Both the position numbers and the translations under genes were made by a program. Positions 8,173 through 18,801 of a stretch of 56,230 nucleotides of DNA are shown in pieces. The number at the start of each line of letters is the position of its first letter. The first letter of the stretch is position 1. The notes under the pieces were generated by a model. It saw only the letters and a list, made by a program, of their open reading frames with translations, was not told the origin of the DNA and ran no database searches. The stretch covers positions 1 to 56,230 of the forward strand of contig NZ_FYAS01000017.1 of assembly GCF_900185715.1 (NCBI RefSeq), written 5' to 3'. The stretch is from Allobosea sp. CS1GBMeth4. GTDB taxonomy: Bacteria; Pseudomonadota; Alphaproteobacteria; Rhizobiales; Beijerinckiaceae.

Positions 8173-9512
8173 CACAGCACCTCCTTCAGCGCCGCAACCA
8201 GCGCCGCCCGGTCTTCATCCGTGTTCACTTCGGTGTTGGCGACGATCAGGAGATCGTCGAGCCCGGCGCCCGGGATCAGGCGGGAGACCGGGACGCCGGC
8301 GAGAATGCCCTTTTCGGCCAGAGCCTCGGCCACCTGCGCCGCCGGCCTCGCCAGCTTCACGGTGAACTCGTTGAAGAAGCTCTCGTTCAGGACCTCGACG
8401 CCGTTCACGCCGGCGAGCAGGTCGGCGAGCTTGACCGCGTTGGCGTGGTTGACCTCGGCGAGCCGGGTCAGGCCGGCCTGGCCGAGCAGGGTCATGTGGA
8501 TGGTGAAGGCCAGCACGCACAGGCCGGAATTGGTGCAGATGTTCGAGGTCGCCTTGTCGCGGCGGATATGCTGCTCGCGCGTCGACAGCGTCAGCACGAA
8601 GCCGCGGCGGCCATCCGCATCGACCGTCTCGCCGCAGAGCCGGCCCGGCATCTGGCGGACATATTTCGCCTTGGCGGCGAAGAGGCCGACATAGGGGCCG
8701 CCGAAGTTCAGGGCATTGCCGATCGACTGGCCCTCGCCGACGACGATGTCGGCATCCTGTGCGCCGGGCGGCGTCACCGCGCCGAGCGAGACGACCTCGG
8801 TGAAGACCGCGATCAGCAGCGCGCCATGGGCATGCGCCTTCTCGGCGATGGGCTTGAGGTCGCGCAGATTGCCGAAGACGTCGGGCGACTGCACGACGAC
8901 GCAGGAGACGCTGTCGTCGATCTGGCCGAGGATGTCCTCGCCGGCGCGGACATCGGGCGCGAGCGCCACGACCTCGTCATCGGCCATCCCGGACAGGGTC
9001 TCGACGACCTGGGCATAGTGTGGATGCAGCCCGCCGGAGAGCACCGCCTTGCGCCGCCTGGTGACGCGATGCGCCATCAGCACCGCCTCGGCCGTGCCGG
9101 TCGAGCCGTCATACATCGAGGCGTTGGCGACCTCCATGCCGGTCAGCGCCGCGACCTGCGTCTGGAACTCGAAGAGATATTGCAGCGTGCCCTGGGCGAT
9201 CTCGGGCTGATAGGGCGTGTAGCTGGTCAGGAATTCCGAGCGCTGGATCAGATGGTCGACCGTCGCCGGAACATGGTGCTTGTAGGCCCCCGCCCCGACG
9301 AAGAACGGCACCGAACCCGCCGCCGTGTTCTTCGCCGACATCCGCCCGAGGATGCGCTCGACCTCGAGCTCGCCCTTGGCGCGCGGCAGATCGAGCAGCT
9401 GCTCGAGCAGCTTGCCCCTGGGCACGTCGGAGAAGAGCGCATCGACATCGGGGACGCCGATGCGCGCGAGCATGTCCTCGCGGTCGGTCTCTGTGAGGGG
9501 GAGATAGCGCAT
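8172..9512 (-). CDS. gcvPA: Glycine dehydrogenase (decarboxylating) subunit 1, P-protein alpha chain
   Basis: Partner chain of gcvPB in the glycine decarboxylase. It has 446 residues and opens with [20 protein letters not shown], characteristic of GcvPA, with the conserved [15 protein letters not shown] and [11 protein letters not shown] segments. AAGGAAC lies just before the ATG at 9512. It is separated from gcvH by a 115-base spacer that holds a palindromic repeat, yet the gene order and strand indicate one operon under the glycine riboswitch upstream of gcvT. Confidence 0.95.
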   Translation of the reverse strand: MRYLPLTETDREDMLARIGVPDVDALFSDVPRGKLLEQLLDLPRAKGELEVERILGRMSAKNTAAGSVPFFVGAGAYKHHVPATVDHLIQRSEFLTSYTPYQPEIAQGTLQYLFEFQTQVAALTGMEVANASMYDGSTGTAEAVLMAHRVTRRRKAVLSGGLHPHYAQVVETLSGMADDEVVALAPDVRAGEDILGQIDDSVSCVVVQSPDVFGNLRDLKPIAEKAHAHGALLIAVFTEVVSLGAVTPPGAQDADIVVGEGQSIGNALNFGGPYVGLFAAKAKYVRQMPGRLCGETVDADGRRGFVLTLSTREQHIRRDKATSNICTNSGLCVLAFTIHMTLLGQAGLTRLAEVNHANAVKLADLLAGVNGVEVLNESFFNEFTVKLARPAAQVAEALAEKGILAGVPVSRLIPGAGLDDLLIVANTEVNTDEDRAALVAALKEVL

Positions 9513-9529
9513 GGGAGTTCCTTGAATGG

Positions 9530-9616
9530 CGTCATGCTCGGGCTTGACCCGAGCATCTCTTCAACCAGTGCCTGCTCGTCCGGAGATTCTCGGATCTCCG
9601 GACGAGAATGACGCGC
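9530..9616. repeat. Bipartite palindromic intergenic repeat, copy 1 (gcvH-gcvPA spacer)
   Basis: Two adjacent palindromes. Module A has arms ATGCTCGGG/CCCGAGCAT (9534-9542, 9548-9556). Module B has perfect 12-base arms CTCGTCCGGAGA/TCTCCGGACGAG (9575-9586, 9595-9606). A related element, inverted, lies at 26148-26250: both share module A, the core AGATTCTCGGA, and the end CGAGAATGACGC. It lies inside the gcv operon, so it is transcribed and would fold in the mRNA. Confidence 0.75.
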
Positions 9617-9627
9617 CAGCGGTCAGT

Positions 9628-10002
9628 TCACAGCGTCTTGATGTAGTCCTGGTACTCGGCCTCGCTCATCAGCCCGTCGAGCTCGGAGGCATCGGCGAGC
9701 CTGAGCTTGACGAACCAGCCCTTGCCGGCCGGGTCCTCGTTGACGGTGCCCGGCGCCGCCTCGAGCTCGCTGTTGACGGCGACCACCTCGCCGGAGACCG
9801 GCGCGTAGACCTCGGACGCCGCCTTGACGCTCTCGACCACGGCGGCCTCGCCGCCCTTGCTCAGCGCCTTGCCGAGCGCCGGCAGCTCGACGAAGACGAC
9901 GTCGCCGAGCTGGCCCTGGGCGTAGTCGGTGATGCCGACCGTGCCGGTATCGCCCTCGATGCGGATGTATTCGTGGTCCTTGGTGTAGCGGGTATCGGCC
10001 AT
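9628..10002 (-). CDS. gcvH: Glycine cleavage system H protein
   Basis: Lipoyl carrier that shuttles the aminomethyl intermediate between P-, T- and L-proteins. It has 124 residues. The lipoylated lysine is K60 in [17 protein letters not shown], and the N-terminal [22 protein letters not shown] is typical. GGAGGAC precedes the ATG at 10002. It lies between gcvT and gcvPA. Confidence 0.97.
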   Translation of the reverse strand: MADTRYTKDHEYIRIEGDTGTVGITDYAQGQLGDVVFVELPALGKALSKGGEAAVVESVKAASEVYAPVSGEVVAVNSELEAAPGTVNEDPAGKGWFVKLRLADASELDGLMSEAEYQDYIKTL

Positions 10003-10030
10003 GGTGTCCTCCGGCGGAACGATGTGAAGC

Positions 10031-11179
10031 TCAGCGCTTGTAGCGGTTGGGAACGAAGGGCATCGCGGCGACGGTCGCCGGCAGCGGCTTGCCGCGCACG
10101 ATCAGGTCGAGCCTGGTGCCGGGCGCGGAATGCTCCCTGGCGACGTAGCCCATGGCGCAGGGGCCGTTCAGCGTCGGGCCGAAGCCGCCCGAGGTGACCT
10201 TGCCGACGATCGCACCGTCTGCGGTCGCGATCTCGGCGCCCTCGCGCGCCGGGGCCCGACCTTCCGGCAGGAGGCCGACACGGACGCGCGCGACCCCTTC
10301 GGCGAATTCGCGCTGGATGCGGGCCGCGCCCGGGAAGCCGCCCTCCTCGCGCCGGCGCTTCTGGATCGACCAGGTCAGCGCCGCCTCGACCGGCGAGGTG
10401 GTGGTGTCGATGTCGTGGCCGTAGAGGCAGAGGCCCGCCTCGAGGCGCAGCGAATCGCGCGCGCCGAGCCCGATCGGCTTCACGCCCGGATCGAGCAGGA
10501 GCGTGTCCCAGATCTCGCCGATCCGGTCGGCCGCGGCCGAGATCTCGTAGCCGTCCTCGCCGGTATAGCCGGAGCGGCTGACATTGGCCTTGACGCCGCC
10601 GAGCTTCAGCGTGCGCAAGCTCATGAACGGCATCCCCGCGACCTCGGGATTGAGCGCCGCCAGCGCCTGCTCGGCCTTGGGCCCCTGCAGGGCGATCAGG
10701 CCGCGATGCTCGGCCTTGACCAGCTTCACATTGGCGGGAAGGCGCGCCTCGATATGGGCGTAGTCGGCAGTCTTGCAGGCGGCGTTGACGACGAGCAGCA
10801 GCGCGCCGTCCTCGTCCGGATCGGCCGAGCGCGTCACCATCAGGTCGTCGAGGATGCCGCCCTCCTCGTTCAGCAGCTGCGAATAGCGCTGCTTGCCGGG
10901 CGGCAGGTTGACGATGTCGGCCGGGATCAGCGCCTCGAGCGCGCGGGCCGTCGTCTCATGGTCGGGGCCGATGAGGAAGGCCTGGCCCATATGGGAGACG
11001 TCGAACAGGCCGGCATTCTCGCGCGTCCAGTTGTGCTCGGTCATGATGCCGGTGGGATACTGCACCGGCATGTCGTAACCCGCGAACGGCACCATGCGCG
11101 CGCCCAGCGCGACATGACGGGCGTGGAGCGGCGTCTCGAGCAGCGGCTCGGAGCTTGCAGTGTCGGCTGCGGCAGCCAT
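10031..11179 (-). CDS. gcvT: Glycine cleavage system T protein (aminomethyltransferase)
   Basis: Transfers the methylene group from aminomethyl-lipoyl GcvH to tetrahydrofolate, giving 5,10-methylene-THF and ammonia. It has 382 residues. Visible family motifs are FDVSHMGQ near the N-terminus, the folate-pocket segment [13 protein letters not shown], and [19 protein letters not shown]. It is the first gene of the gcvT-gcvH-gcvPA-gcvPB operon and follows a tandem glycine riboswitch, so expression should rise when glycine is abundant. Confidence 0.96.
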   Translation of the reverse strand: MAAAADTASSEPLLETPLHARHVALGARMVPFAGYDMPVQYPTGIMTEHNWTRENAGLFDVSHMGQAFLIGPDHETTARALEALIPADIVNLPPGKQRYSQLLNEEGGILDDLMVTRSADPDEDGALLLVVNAACKTADYAHIEARLPANVKLVKAEHRGLIALQGPKAEQALAALNPEVAGMPFMSLRTLKLGGVKANVSRSGYTGEDGYEISAAADRIGEIWDTLLLDPGVKPIGLGARDSLRLEAGLCLYGHDIDTTTSPVEAALTWSIQKRRREEGGFPGAARIQREFAEGVARVRVGLLPEGRAPAREGAEIATADGAIVGKVTSGGFGPTLNGPCAMGYVAREHSAPGTRLDLIVRGKPLPATVAAMPFVPNRYKR

Positions 11180-11230
11180 GGCGTCCCTTCCAGAATCGAG
11201 CGCGGACCCCGGACGGATTCGCCCGGAGCG

Positions 11231-11436
11231 CGCCCCCTCTGTCCCGGGACCTGAGAGATTTCCCTGCGGGCCAGCGGCCGAGGCAGGTTACCCCCGTCGG
11301 TGGGCGGAACGTCGCTCCGCCGCTTTCCAGAGTGCCAACTCCCGCGCGGTCCTTAAGGCCTGAGCGTTTCCGGGGCGGTTGCGCCTTCGGCGCCGGCGCC
11401 GGACCCGTGCGGTCCTGCGCCGGTCTCTCCCGCGGG
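11231..11436 (-). ncRNA. Tandem glycine riboswitch upstream of gcvT
   Basis: On the minus strand two glycine-aptamer halves follow each other. The first has GGAGAG (11430-11425), then CCGAAGGCGCAA and GAAACGCTCAGG. The second has CTCTGGAAAG, CCGACGGGGGTAA and ends AATCTCTCAGG followed by GACAGAGGGGG near 11231. This is the recognisable two-aptamer arrangement with a short linker. It lies in the leader of the glycine cleavage operon, the classical target, where glycine binding turns expression on. Exact ends are approximate. Confidence 0.9.
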
Positions 11437-11454
11437 GATGATACGGCTGAGCCA

Positions 11455-11482
11455 GCAATAGACGAGCGAGAGGCCAAGTCAA
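11455..11482 (-). promoter_or_regulatory. Putative promoter of the gcv operon
   Basis: On the minus strand, TTGACT (11482-11477), a 16-base spacer and TATTGC (11460-11455) lie just upstream of the riboswitch. The position is right for a transcript carrying both aptamers. Sequence match only. Confidence 0.5.
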
Positions 11483-11518
11483 TCGGCCCGCCCGCCTGAA
11501 TTCACGCCAGCGTGCGGA

Positions 11519-12136
11519 TCACCTGCGCCGGCGCCGGGCGGGTTCGCCGCCGCCCGGGCTCAGGCCGACGATGATCTCGACATCGCCGGAACCGGCCGGA
11601 ACGCTGATGTTGCTCTCGACATGCGAGAAGTCGACGCCCGTCTGGCCGTGCGGGATCGAGCCGCCGACGCGGGCGCTGCGCCGGGCGACGACCTGGTTGT
11701 TGCGCATCACCTGGACGATCAGCGTCGCACCATAGCTGCCGGGGCTGCCGGCGGGACCGATCAGGACGCGGCCTTCGGTGCCGACCTTGAGCGTGAAGCC
11801 GCCATCCTTTCCGACCGGCGTGCACTCGCGCGCGACCGTCGTGATCGAGACCTGGCTGCGCAGGCTGCCGCTGTCCGGCCCCGACTGGGCCCGGATCGCG
11901 GCACCGCCATCGGCGACGATCACCTGCGGGCAGACGAAATAGACGTCGTCATCGGTCGGCAGCTGGTTGGCCGGCGGCGGCGTGGTCGACTGGAAGACGA
12001 GGATATTGCCGAGCTTCTGCGCGGCGCTGGGCTCGCCGGTGCCCGACGAACCCGATGAGCCGCAGCCGGCGAGCACAAGCGCCAGGGCAGCGGGCAGAGC
12101 GAACCGGCCGATGCGGCCAGCGAAGCGATCAATCAC
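11519..12136 (-). CDS. Predicted lipoprotein of unknown function
   Basis: A 205-residue exported protein that I do not recognise by family. The N-terminus is a lipoprotein signal: positive charges, a hydrophobic stretch, and the lipobox LAGC with C25 as lipidation site, followed by Gly/Ser (GSSGSSGTG). The rest looks beta-rich, and an Arg-rich tail ends it. I chose a GTG start at 12136 because GGAGG lies at the right distance and the GTG overlaps the upstream IalB stop as GTGA. Longer readings through this frame run into unrelated sequence. Coupling to the IalB-like gene suggests joint envelope work. Confidence 0.7.
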   Translation of the reverse strand: MIDRFAGRIGRFALPAALALVLAGCGSSGSSGTGEPSAAQKLGNILVFQSTTPPPANQLPTDDDVYFVCPQVIVADGGAAIRAQSGPDSGSLRSQVSITTVARECTPVGKDGGFTLKVGTEGRVLIGPAGSPGSYGATLIVQVMRNNQVVARRSARVGGSIPHGQTGVDFSHVESNISVPAGSGDVEIIVGLSPGGGEPARRRRR

Positions 12137-12642
12137 GGCAAAGCCTCCACGCCGGGGCCGAATCCGTTCAGAGAAACCGGAATGCCGACCCCTTCCTCCG
12201 GCGTCTGAAACACGATGAATGTGGCGTTCTTGCCGCCCTTGAGCTGGCCGAGCAAGGTGTCGTCCATCACCACCTCGGCGACGCAGCCGGTGGTCAGGCA
12301 GCGCACGAAGCCGGCACGGCCGATGTCCTTGTCGTCGATCTTGAGGCCGAGGCCGGACGGGAGGAGCACGCCGAGCGGCGCGACGACGCGCAGCAGGCGG
12401 CTCTTGTGATCGGCCGTCTTCAATACGATCACCAGCAAGGTGAGATTCGGCCGATCCTCGGCTGCGACGTTCTGCACGAGCGCGCACTGCTCGGCCTTGG
12501 CTCCGGGCGGGGTCTCGCAGCGCATCTGCCAGTCGCCATGGGTGGCGCGCACGGCGCCCTGGGCAGCGGCGGGCGCAGCCGAGAGCAAGCCGCAGCCGAG
12601 GACGGCGAGCGCCGCGGCCACGGGACCGATAGATGAGCGCAT
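12133..12642 (-). CDS. Invasion-associated locus B (IalB) family secreted protein
   Basis: A 169-residue protein with a signal peptide (about 1-28, ending AAPAAAQ) and the IalB layout: HGDWQMRCE near the mature N-terminus, paired cysteines C42 and C53, a second pair in RCLTTGC, and the segment LGVLLPSGLGLKIDDKD. IalB was named in Bartonella, but the family is widespread in Hyphomicrobiales, including non-pathogens, where its function is unsettled. The start at 12642 gives a clean signal peptide. Its stop overlaps the GTG start of the lipoprotein downstream, so the two are probably translated together. Confidence 0.8.
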   Translation of the reverse strand: MRSSIGPVAAALAVLGCGLLSAAPAAAQGAVRATHGDWQMRCETPPGAKAEQCALVQNVAAEDRPNLTLLVIVLKTADHKSRLLRVVAPLGVLLPSGLGLKIDDKDIGRAGFVRCLTTGCVAEVVMDDTLLGQLKGGKNATFIVFQTPEEGVGIPVSLNGFGPGVEALP

Positions 12643-13015
12643 CCCTGTCCTCCTCCTGATGGGCGTGGGGATGCGCGCATACCCACGCCGAACGGCGCCC
12701 CCGCCAAGCGAGAGTGCGTTCCGACCATGGGTCCCGATTCCTGTCAAGGCGAAGGATCACCTGGGCCCGGATGCCGAACCCGAGGTGGGCGGAAAGCAGA
12801 CAGCCGCGATCGATCGCCGACATCCAGCAGATGTCGCGTACTTATGCCGCACGGACTATGCCGCAGCGTGCCATTACCCCACTGGCGCAAGCGTGATCTT
12901 TGATTTATCGCAATCCCGAAGAACCGGGGCAGCCAGACGTGGCCTTCCCGGCGCGCGCCTGCCTTGAAGCTGACGGAGGCGGATCGCGCGGCATCACAGG
13001 AGCTATGTCGGACCG
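12643..13015. promoter_or_regulatory. Divergent regulatory region between ialB-like gene and cytochrome oxidase operon
   Basis: A 373-base region with no convincing gene on either strand; short frames here lack ribosome sites and family resemblance. It must hold the promoters for the minus-strand ialB/lipoprotein pair and the plus-strand ctaC operon. The main recognisable site is an FNR/FixK-like palindrome at 12900-12913. I could not identify confident -35/-10 boxes. Confidence 0.5.
12900..12913. promoter_or_regulatory. Possible FNR/FixK-type binding site
   Basis: TTGAT-TTAT-CGCAA matches the consensus TTGAT-N4-ATCAA at 8 of 10 positions, with one half-site perfect. It is centred about 109 bases before ctaC. 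Low-oxygen control of an aa3-type oxidase by an FNR-family protein is common in this group. The match is imperfect, so the call is tentative. Confidence 0.4.
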
Positions 13016-15596
<2,581 letters not shown>

Positions 15597-15602
15597 CCTT
15601 CA

Positions 15603-15628
15603 GGCGGCGGGCGTCACCGCCCGCCGCC
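15603..15628 (+). other. Stem-loop after ctaD
   Basis: Perfect 11-base arms (GGCGGCGGGCG at 15603-15613, complement at 15618-15628) with loop TCAC and no T-run. It probably marks the 3' end or a processing/attenuation point between ctaD and ctaB. Confidence 0.55.
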
Positions 15629-15729
15629 GCCCTTCCCCCGAGCGCCTGATCCGAGGCGTTCCGGAGACGGGCGGATCCCGTAGACGATGCCCGCGGGCAT
15701 CCACACCGAGTTGAAGCGAACGAGTATCG

Positions 15730-16686
15730 ATGTCTGCTGCCTTCGATCAGATTTCCCAGGCTGACGACCGCCTCGCGCTGAGTTCCACCGGCGAGGCCCG
15801 CGACTTCTTCGCGCTGCTCAAGCCCCGCGTGATGTTCCTGGTCGTGGTGACCGCGCTCGGCGGCATGGTGGCGGCGCCGGGCACGGTCAACCCGGTCATC
15901 GGCTTCGCCGCGCTGCTGGCGATCGCGGTCGGTGCCGGCGCCTCCGGCTGCCTCAACATGTGGTGGGATGCCGACATCGACGCGGTGATGGCGCGCACCG
16001 CCGGCCGGCCGATCCCCGCCGGCCGCATCCTGCCCTCCGAGGCGCTCGCCTTCGGGCTGACCCTCTCGGTCGGCTCCGTGCTGGTGCTCGGCCTCGTCGC
16101 CAATCTGCTCTCGGCGGCGATGCTGGCCTTCACCATCTTCTTCTACGCCGTCGTCTATTCGATGTGGCTGAAGCGGGCGACGCCGCAGAACATCGTCATC
16201 GGTGGCGCCGCCGGCGCCTTTCCGCCGATGATCGGCGAGGCGGTGGTCACCGGCGATTTCGGCCTGACCTCGATCGTCCTCTTCGCCATCATCTTCCTGT
16301 GGACGCCGCCGCATTTCTGGGCGCTCGCGCTGGTGAAGTCCGGCGATTACGCCCGCGCCGGCATCCCGATGCTGCCCAATGTCGCCGGCCCGGCCGCGAC
16401 GCGGCGCCAGATCGTCGCCTATACGCTGGTTCTGGCTCCGGTCGCGGTGCTGCCTGCGCTGATGGGCTTCGGCGGGCTGATCTATCTCCTCGTCTCGGCC
16501 GTGACCGGGCTCGCCATGATCGGCCTGTCGCTTCGGGTGCTGCGCGTCACCGAGGGCGAGGCGGCGAGCAAGGCGGCCTATGCCCTGTTCGGTTTCTCGA
16601 TCCTCTATCTCTTCCTGCTCTTCGCCGTACTGCTCGCCGAGAACGGGCTCGGCCTGATGTGGGCGCTGCCCAAGGTGCTGGGATGA
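15730..16686 (+). CDS. ctaB: Protoheme IX farnesyltransferase (heme O synthase)
   Basis: UbiA-superfamily membrane enzyme that converts heme B to heme O, the first step to the heme A of the oxidase. It has 318 residues and about nine membrane helices. The prenyl-diphosphate motif is [19 protein letters not shown] (aspartates spaced NxxxDxxxD), and YSMWLKR is a family signature in a later loop. Its stop overlaps the start of the next small gene as ATGA. Its place between ctaD and ctaG is the standard arrangement. Confidence 0.95.
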   Translation: MSAAFDQISQADDRLALSSTGEARDFFALLKPRVMFLVVVTALGGMVAAPGTVNPVIGFAALLAIAVGAGASGCLNMWWDADIDAVMARTAGRPIPAGRILPSEALAFGLTLSVGSVLVLGLVANLLSAAMLAFTIFFYAVVYSMWLKRATPQNIVIGGAAGAFPPMIGEAVVTGDFGLTSIVLFAIIFLWTPPHFWALALVKSGDYARAGIPMLPNVAGPAATRRQIVAYTLVLAPVAVLPALMGFGGLIYLLVSAVTGLAMIGLSLRVLRVTEGEAASKAAYALFGFSILYLFLLFAVLLAENGLGLMWALPKVLG

Positions 16687-16859
16687 GCCAGGACCCGCAG
16701 GATCGCAAGCAGCCGCCGGCGCCGTTCTCGCCGGAGGACATGGCGCGGCGCAACCGCCGTTCGGTCGCGCTCGCGCTCGTGCTCGGCGGGCTCGTGCTGT
16801 TCTTCTTCATCGTGACGCTGGCCAAGACCGGTCCGGCGATCCTCAACCGCCCGCTGTGA
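16683..16859 (+). CDS. Small membrane protein of the oxidase operon (CoxF-like)
   Basis: A 58-residue protein with a hydrophilic, Pro-rich N-terminus ([20 protein letters not shown]), a basic patch RRNRRS, one membrane helix (about 27-49) and a short tail. It begins at an ATG overlapping the ctaB stop and ends 4 bases before ctaG. A small gene in this exact place is usual in Hyphomicrobiales and is often named coxF or 'cytochrome oxidase small assembly protein'. Its biochemical role is not known to me. Confidence 0.8.
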   Translation: MSQDPQDRKQPPAPFSPEDMARRNRRSVALALVLGGLVLFFFIVTLAKTGPAILNRPL

Positions 16860-16863
16860 CGCC

Positions 16864-17442
16864 ATGAGCGCCGCTTCCAGGAACCGCCGCACCGTCATCG
16901 CCTGCAGCGCCGCCGTGCTCGCCATGACCGGGCTCTCCTTCGCCGCGGTGCCGCTCTACAACCTGTTCTGCAAGGTCACCGGCTTCGCCGGCACGCCGAT
17001 GGTCGGCACCGCCGCCACCGGCAAGACCAGCGAGCGGGTCGTCTCGGTGGCGTTCGACGCCAATGTCGCCCCCGCGCTGGGCTGGCGCTTCGAGGCCGAG
17101 AAGACCGAGATCCAGGCGCAGCTCGGCGTGACGCAGACGGTGTTCTACAAGATCACCAACACCTCGTCGCGGCCGATGACCGGGATCGCGACCTACAATG
17201 TCCAGCCGAACCAGGCGGGCGCCCATTTCGTCAAGATCCAGTGCTTCTGCTTCACCGAGACGACGCTGCAGCCGGGCGAAAGCATCGAGGCGCCGGTCGT
17301 GTTCTACATCGACCCCGAGCTCGAGGCGAACCGCGAGCTCGCAAGCCTGAAATCGATCACCCTGTCCTACACCTACTTCCCGTCGAAGAACGGGCAGCCG
17401 GTGGCCGAGAGCAAGGGTGACGGCAACCAATCGAAACTATAA
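16864..17442 (+). CDS. ctaG: Cytochrome c oxidase assembly protein CtaG (Cox11 family)
   Basis: Copper chaperone that delivers Cu to the CuB site of subunit I. It has 192 residues: a short cytoplasmic N-terminus, one membrane helix (about 10-30, ending AAVPLYNLFCK), and a periplasmic immunoglobulin-like domain. The copper-binding motif is CFCF in IQCFCFTETTLQPGE. It follows the small CoxF-like gene by 4 bases. Confidence 0.96.
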   Translation: MSAASRNRRTVIACSAAVLAMTGLSFAAVPLYNLFCKVTGFAGTPMVGTAATGKTSERVVSVAFDANVAPALGWRFEAEKTEIQAQLGVTQTVFYKITNTSSRPMTGIATYNVQPNQAGAHFVKIQCFCFTETTLQPGESIEAPVVFYIDPELEANRELASLKSITLSYTYFPSKNGQPVAESKGDGNQSKL

Positions 17443-17491
17443 AGCTGCGCGACGAGCGCTGCATTCTGTCGGACGCGGAGATTTGAGGACG

Positions 17492-18349
17492 ATGGCCGAG
17501 GCCCATACCAAGCATCACGACTACCACCTCGTCGATCCCAGCCCGTGGCCGCTCGTCGGCGCCGCCAGCGCGACCGTGCTCGCCATCGGCGCGGTGATGT
17601 GGATGAAGGCGCTGCCGGTCGCCGGCATGCATATCGGCCCGCTGGTCTTCGGCGTGGGCCTGCTCGGCGTGCTCTACACCATGCTCGCCTGGTGGATGGA
17701 CGTGATCCGCGAGGCGGAGAGGGAAGGCCACCACACCCGCGTGGTGCAGCTGCATCACCGCTACGGCATGCTGATGTTCATCGCCTCCGAGGTGATGTTC
17801 TTCGTCGCCTGGTTCTGGGCCTATTTCGACGCCAGCCTGTTCACCGGCGAGCAGATCCAGTACGCCCGCGCCGAGTTCACCGGCGGGCACTGGCCGCCGA
17901 AGGGCATCCAGACCTTCGACCCCTGGCACCTGCCGCTGCTCAACACGCTGATCCTGCTGACCTCCGGCACGACCGTGACCTGGGCGCATTACGCGCTGAT
18001 CCAGGGCGACCGGAAGGGTCTGAAGCAGGGCCTGTGGCTGACCGTGATCCTCGGCATCCTGTTCACCACCTGCCAGGCCTACGAGTACGCGCACGCCGCT
18101 TTCGCCTTCAAGGGCAACATCTACGGCGCGACCTTCTTCATGGCGACCGGCTTCCACGGCTTCCATGTCATCATCGGCACCATCTTCCTGGCGATCTGCC
18201 TGTGGCGCGCCTATCTCGGCCACTTCAAGCCGGATCAGCATCTCGGCTTCGAGTTCGCCGCCTGGTACTGGCATTTCGTCGACGTCGTCTGGCTGTTCCT
18301 GTTCGCCTCGATCTATGTCTGGGGCGCCGGCACGCCGGCAGCCCACTAG
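17492..18349 (+). CDS. ctaE: Cytochrome c oxidase subunit III
   Basis: Non-catalytic core subunit that stabilises proton uptake and binds lipids. It has 285 residues with seven membrane helices, and the N-terminal HHDYHLVDPSPWPL segment is typical of bacterial subunit III. Conserved glutamates and histidines appear in ASEVMFFVAWFWAYFDASLF and in the helix TGFHGFHVIIGTIFL. The start at 17492 has GAGGA just upstream; the frame runs further upstream into the ctaG end. A terminator-like hairpin follows. Confidence 0.96.
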   Translation: MAEAHTKHHDYHLVDPSPWPLVGAASATVLAIGAVMWMKALPVAGMHIGPLVFGVGLLGVLYTMLAWWMDVIREAEREGHHTRVVQLHHRYGMLMFIASEVMFFVAWFWAYFDASLFTGEQIQYARAEFTGGHWPPKGIQTFDPWHLPLLNTLILLTSGTTVTWAHYALIQGDRKGLKQGLWLTVILGILFTTCQAYEYAHAAFAFKGNIYGATFFMATGFHGFHVIIGTIFLAICLWRAYLGHFKPDQHLGFEFAAWYWHFVDVVWLFLFASIYVWGAGTPAAH

Positions 18350-18381
18350 GTCCCGGGCCGGAAGCGGTCGCGAACCTTGAC

Positions 18382-18408
18382 AAGGGGCGGCCGCGAGGCC
18401 GCCCTTTT
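18382..18408 (+). terminator. Rho-independent terminator after ctaE
   Basis: GC stem (GGGCGGCC at 18385-18392 with its complement at 18397-18404) around a GCGA loop, flanked by AA and TTTT. It could end or attenuate the cta transcript before the DUF983 gene, 19 bases downstream. Confidence 0.7.
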
Positions 18409-18426
18409 GCGTAACAGGAGGCTGTC

Positions 18427-18801
18427 ATGGCCGAGCCGCAGATCACGCCGCCCTCGCCCTTCTCGACGGGGCTGGCCGGCCGCTGCCCGCGCTGCGGCGA
18501 GGGCAAGCTGTTCGACGGCTATCTCAAGCTCAAGCCGCGCTGCACCGCCTGCGGGCTCGATTTCGCCTTCGCCGATTCGGCCGACGGGCCGGCGGTCTTC
18601 ATCATGCTGATCGCCGGCTTCCTGGTGCTCGGGCTCGCGCTCTATGTCGAGATCGCCTACACGCCGCCGATCTGGCTGCATTTGCTGCTCTGGCTGCCGC
18701 TGGCGCTCGTCACATGCCTCGGCCTGCTGCGACCGATGAAGGGGCTCGCCGTCGCGCTGCAATACACCCACCGGGCCGAGGAAGGCAGGCTGGAGAAGTG
18801 A
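18427..18801 (+). CDS. DUF983 family membrane protein
   Basis: A 124-residue protein with two CxxC pairs (CPRCGEG and CTACG) in its cytoplasmic N-terminal part, which look like a small zinc site, and two membrane helices (about 57-80 and 83-103). DUF983 proteins are regularly encoded beside subunit III and SURF1 in alphaproteobacteria. A role in oxidase assembly is likely by context but unproven. A good AGGAGG lies 6 bases before the ATG. The stop overlaps the SURF1 start (GTGA). Confidence 0.9.
   Translation: MAEPQITPPSPFSTGLAGRCPRCGEGKLFDGYLKLKPRCTACGLDFAFADSADGPAVFIMLIAGFLVLGLALYVEIAYTPPIWLHLLLWLPLALVTCLGLLRPMKGLAVALQYTHRAEEGRLEK

Noticed and set aside
18378..18383. TTGACA in front of the DUF983 gene
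   Set aside because: It lies in the terminator's left flank and no acceptable -10 follows at 16-18 bases.
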